Below, one piece after another: positions 38,919-39,371 of a stretch of 39,371 nt of DNA. The DNA is from Candidatus Dojkabacteria bacterium (lineage in GTDB: Bacteria > Patescibacteriota > Dojkabacteria > JAHIVN01). The DNA lies in the NCBI GenBank assembly GCA_016932045.1, contig JAFGDO010000003.1, forward strand, positions 76,115 to 115,485, in the 5' to 3' direction. Each line of letters starts with the position of its first letter. The first letter of the stretch is position 1. Below the pieces are notes generated by a model. The model ran no database searches, was not told the origin of the DNA, and was given only the letters and a program-made list of their open reading frames with translations. The position numbers and the translations under genes are program-made.

Positions 38919-39278
38919 ATGCTTCCCAGAAAAAATAGAATTTCAAAAGCTGATTTCAAAAGAATTTTTAAGAAGGGCAAGGCTTGCCATACTGATTTTT
39001 TTGTCTTGTTATACCTTTTAAACCCTGAAATCGACGAGCCACAAATGGCTACAGTTGCTGGCTTAAAAGTCGGTAGAGCTGTAAAACGTAATAGAGCAAA
39101 AAGGAAAGTACGAGCAATATTACACAATTACTTGCCGCAAATTCTACCTAAATACCAAATAGTTGTCATATGTAAACCTCGAATTCATAATATGGATGCA
39201 AAAAGCCTACAGAAAAATATATTTAAAATACTCCAAAGGGAAAAATTATTAAAACCTGATAAAACGAAGAATATTTAA
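38919..39278 (+). CDS. rnpA: Ribonuclease P protein component
   Basis: LPRKNRISKADFKRIFKKGK, VGRAVKRNRAKRKVRAIL; position after rpmH. Confidence 0.9.
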   Translation: MLPRKNRISKADFKRIFKKGKACHTDFFVLLYLLNPEIDEPQMATVAGLKVGRAVKRNRAKRKVRAILHNYLPQILPKYQIVVICKPRIHNMDAKSLQKNIFKILQREKLLKPDKTKNI

Positions 39279-39371
39279 ACAGCGCCCCCGCCGAAAGGAG
39301 AACCGAATCTCTCTTCTCCTGCTATCGCTTCTCCCTTTAGTCTCCTCTCATCCGCCTCCTTCTTGCTCATC

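Noticed and set aside
1-39371. CRISPR array or cas genes
   Set aside because: No regularly spaced identical repeats and no Cas-like ORFs seen.
1-39371. tRNA genes
   Set aside because: Apart from the tmRNA, no T-arm GGTTCGAATCC-type sequence with a pairing acceptor stem was found; GGTTCGAT at ~10882 and ~33200 lack tRNA context.

Overview
This 39.4 kb window looks like part of a Candidate Phyla Radiation (Patescibacteria) genome. It has short AT-rich intergenic regions, standard stop codons, many small secreted or membrane proteins, a rpmH-rnpA end and purine salvage genes; the lineage call is inference. Housekeeping genes: valS under a clear T-box leader, metG, apt plus an MTA/purine nucleoside phosphorylase, mpg, tatD, rpmH, rnpA, and a tmRNA on the minus strand. 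Two candidate systems stand out. (1) Reverse-transcriptase locus, 19.7-22.7 kb, minus strand: one 832-aa protein carries two complete group-II-intron-like RT modules, each with YADD and a maturase-like region. A sigma70-like promoter and a ~200-nt structured RNA lie just upstream, and a second hairpin-rich region lies downstream. Five G.U pairs in these stems are all compatible only with minus-strand RNA, the same strand as the RT. The layout resembles retrons or DRT-type systems. (2) Surface module, 33.5-38.5 kb: a secreted cohesin-like protein ending in LPRTG plus a TM segment, near a subtilisin-like protease with a C-terminal two-repeat dockerin. Other items include a ~150-bp element repeated three times between small surface-protein genes, short palindromes inserted into conserved CDSs, and a histidine phosphatase with KHG in place of RHG between the T-box and valS. 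Everything was read by eye from the sequence and the ORF track; no database or folding program was run.
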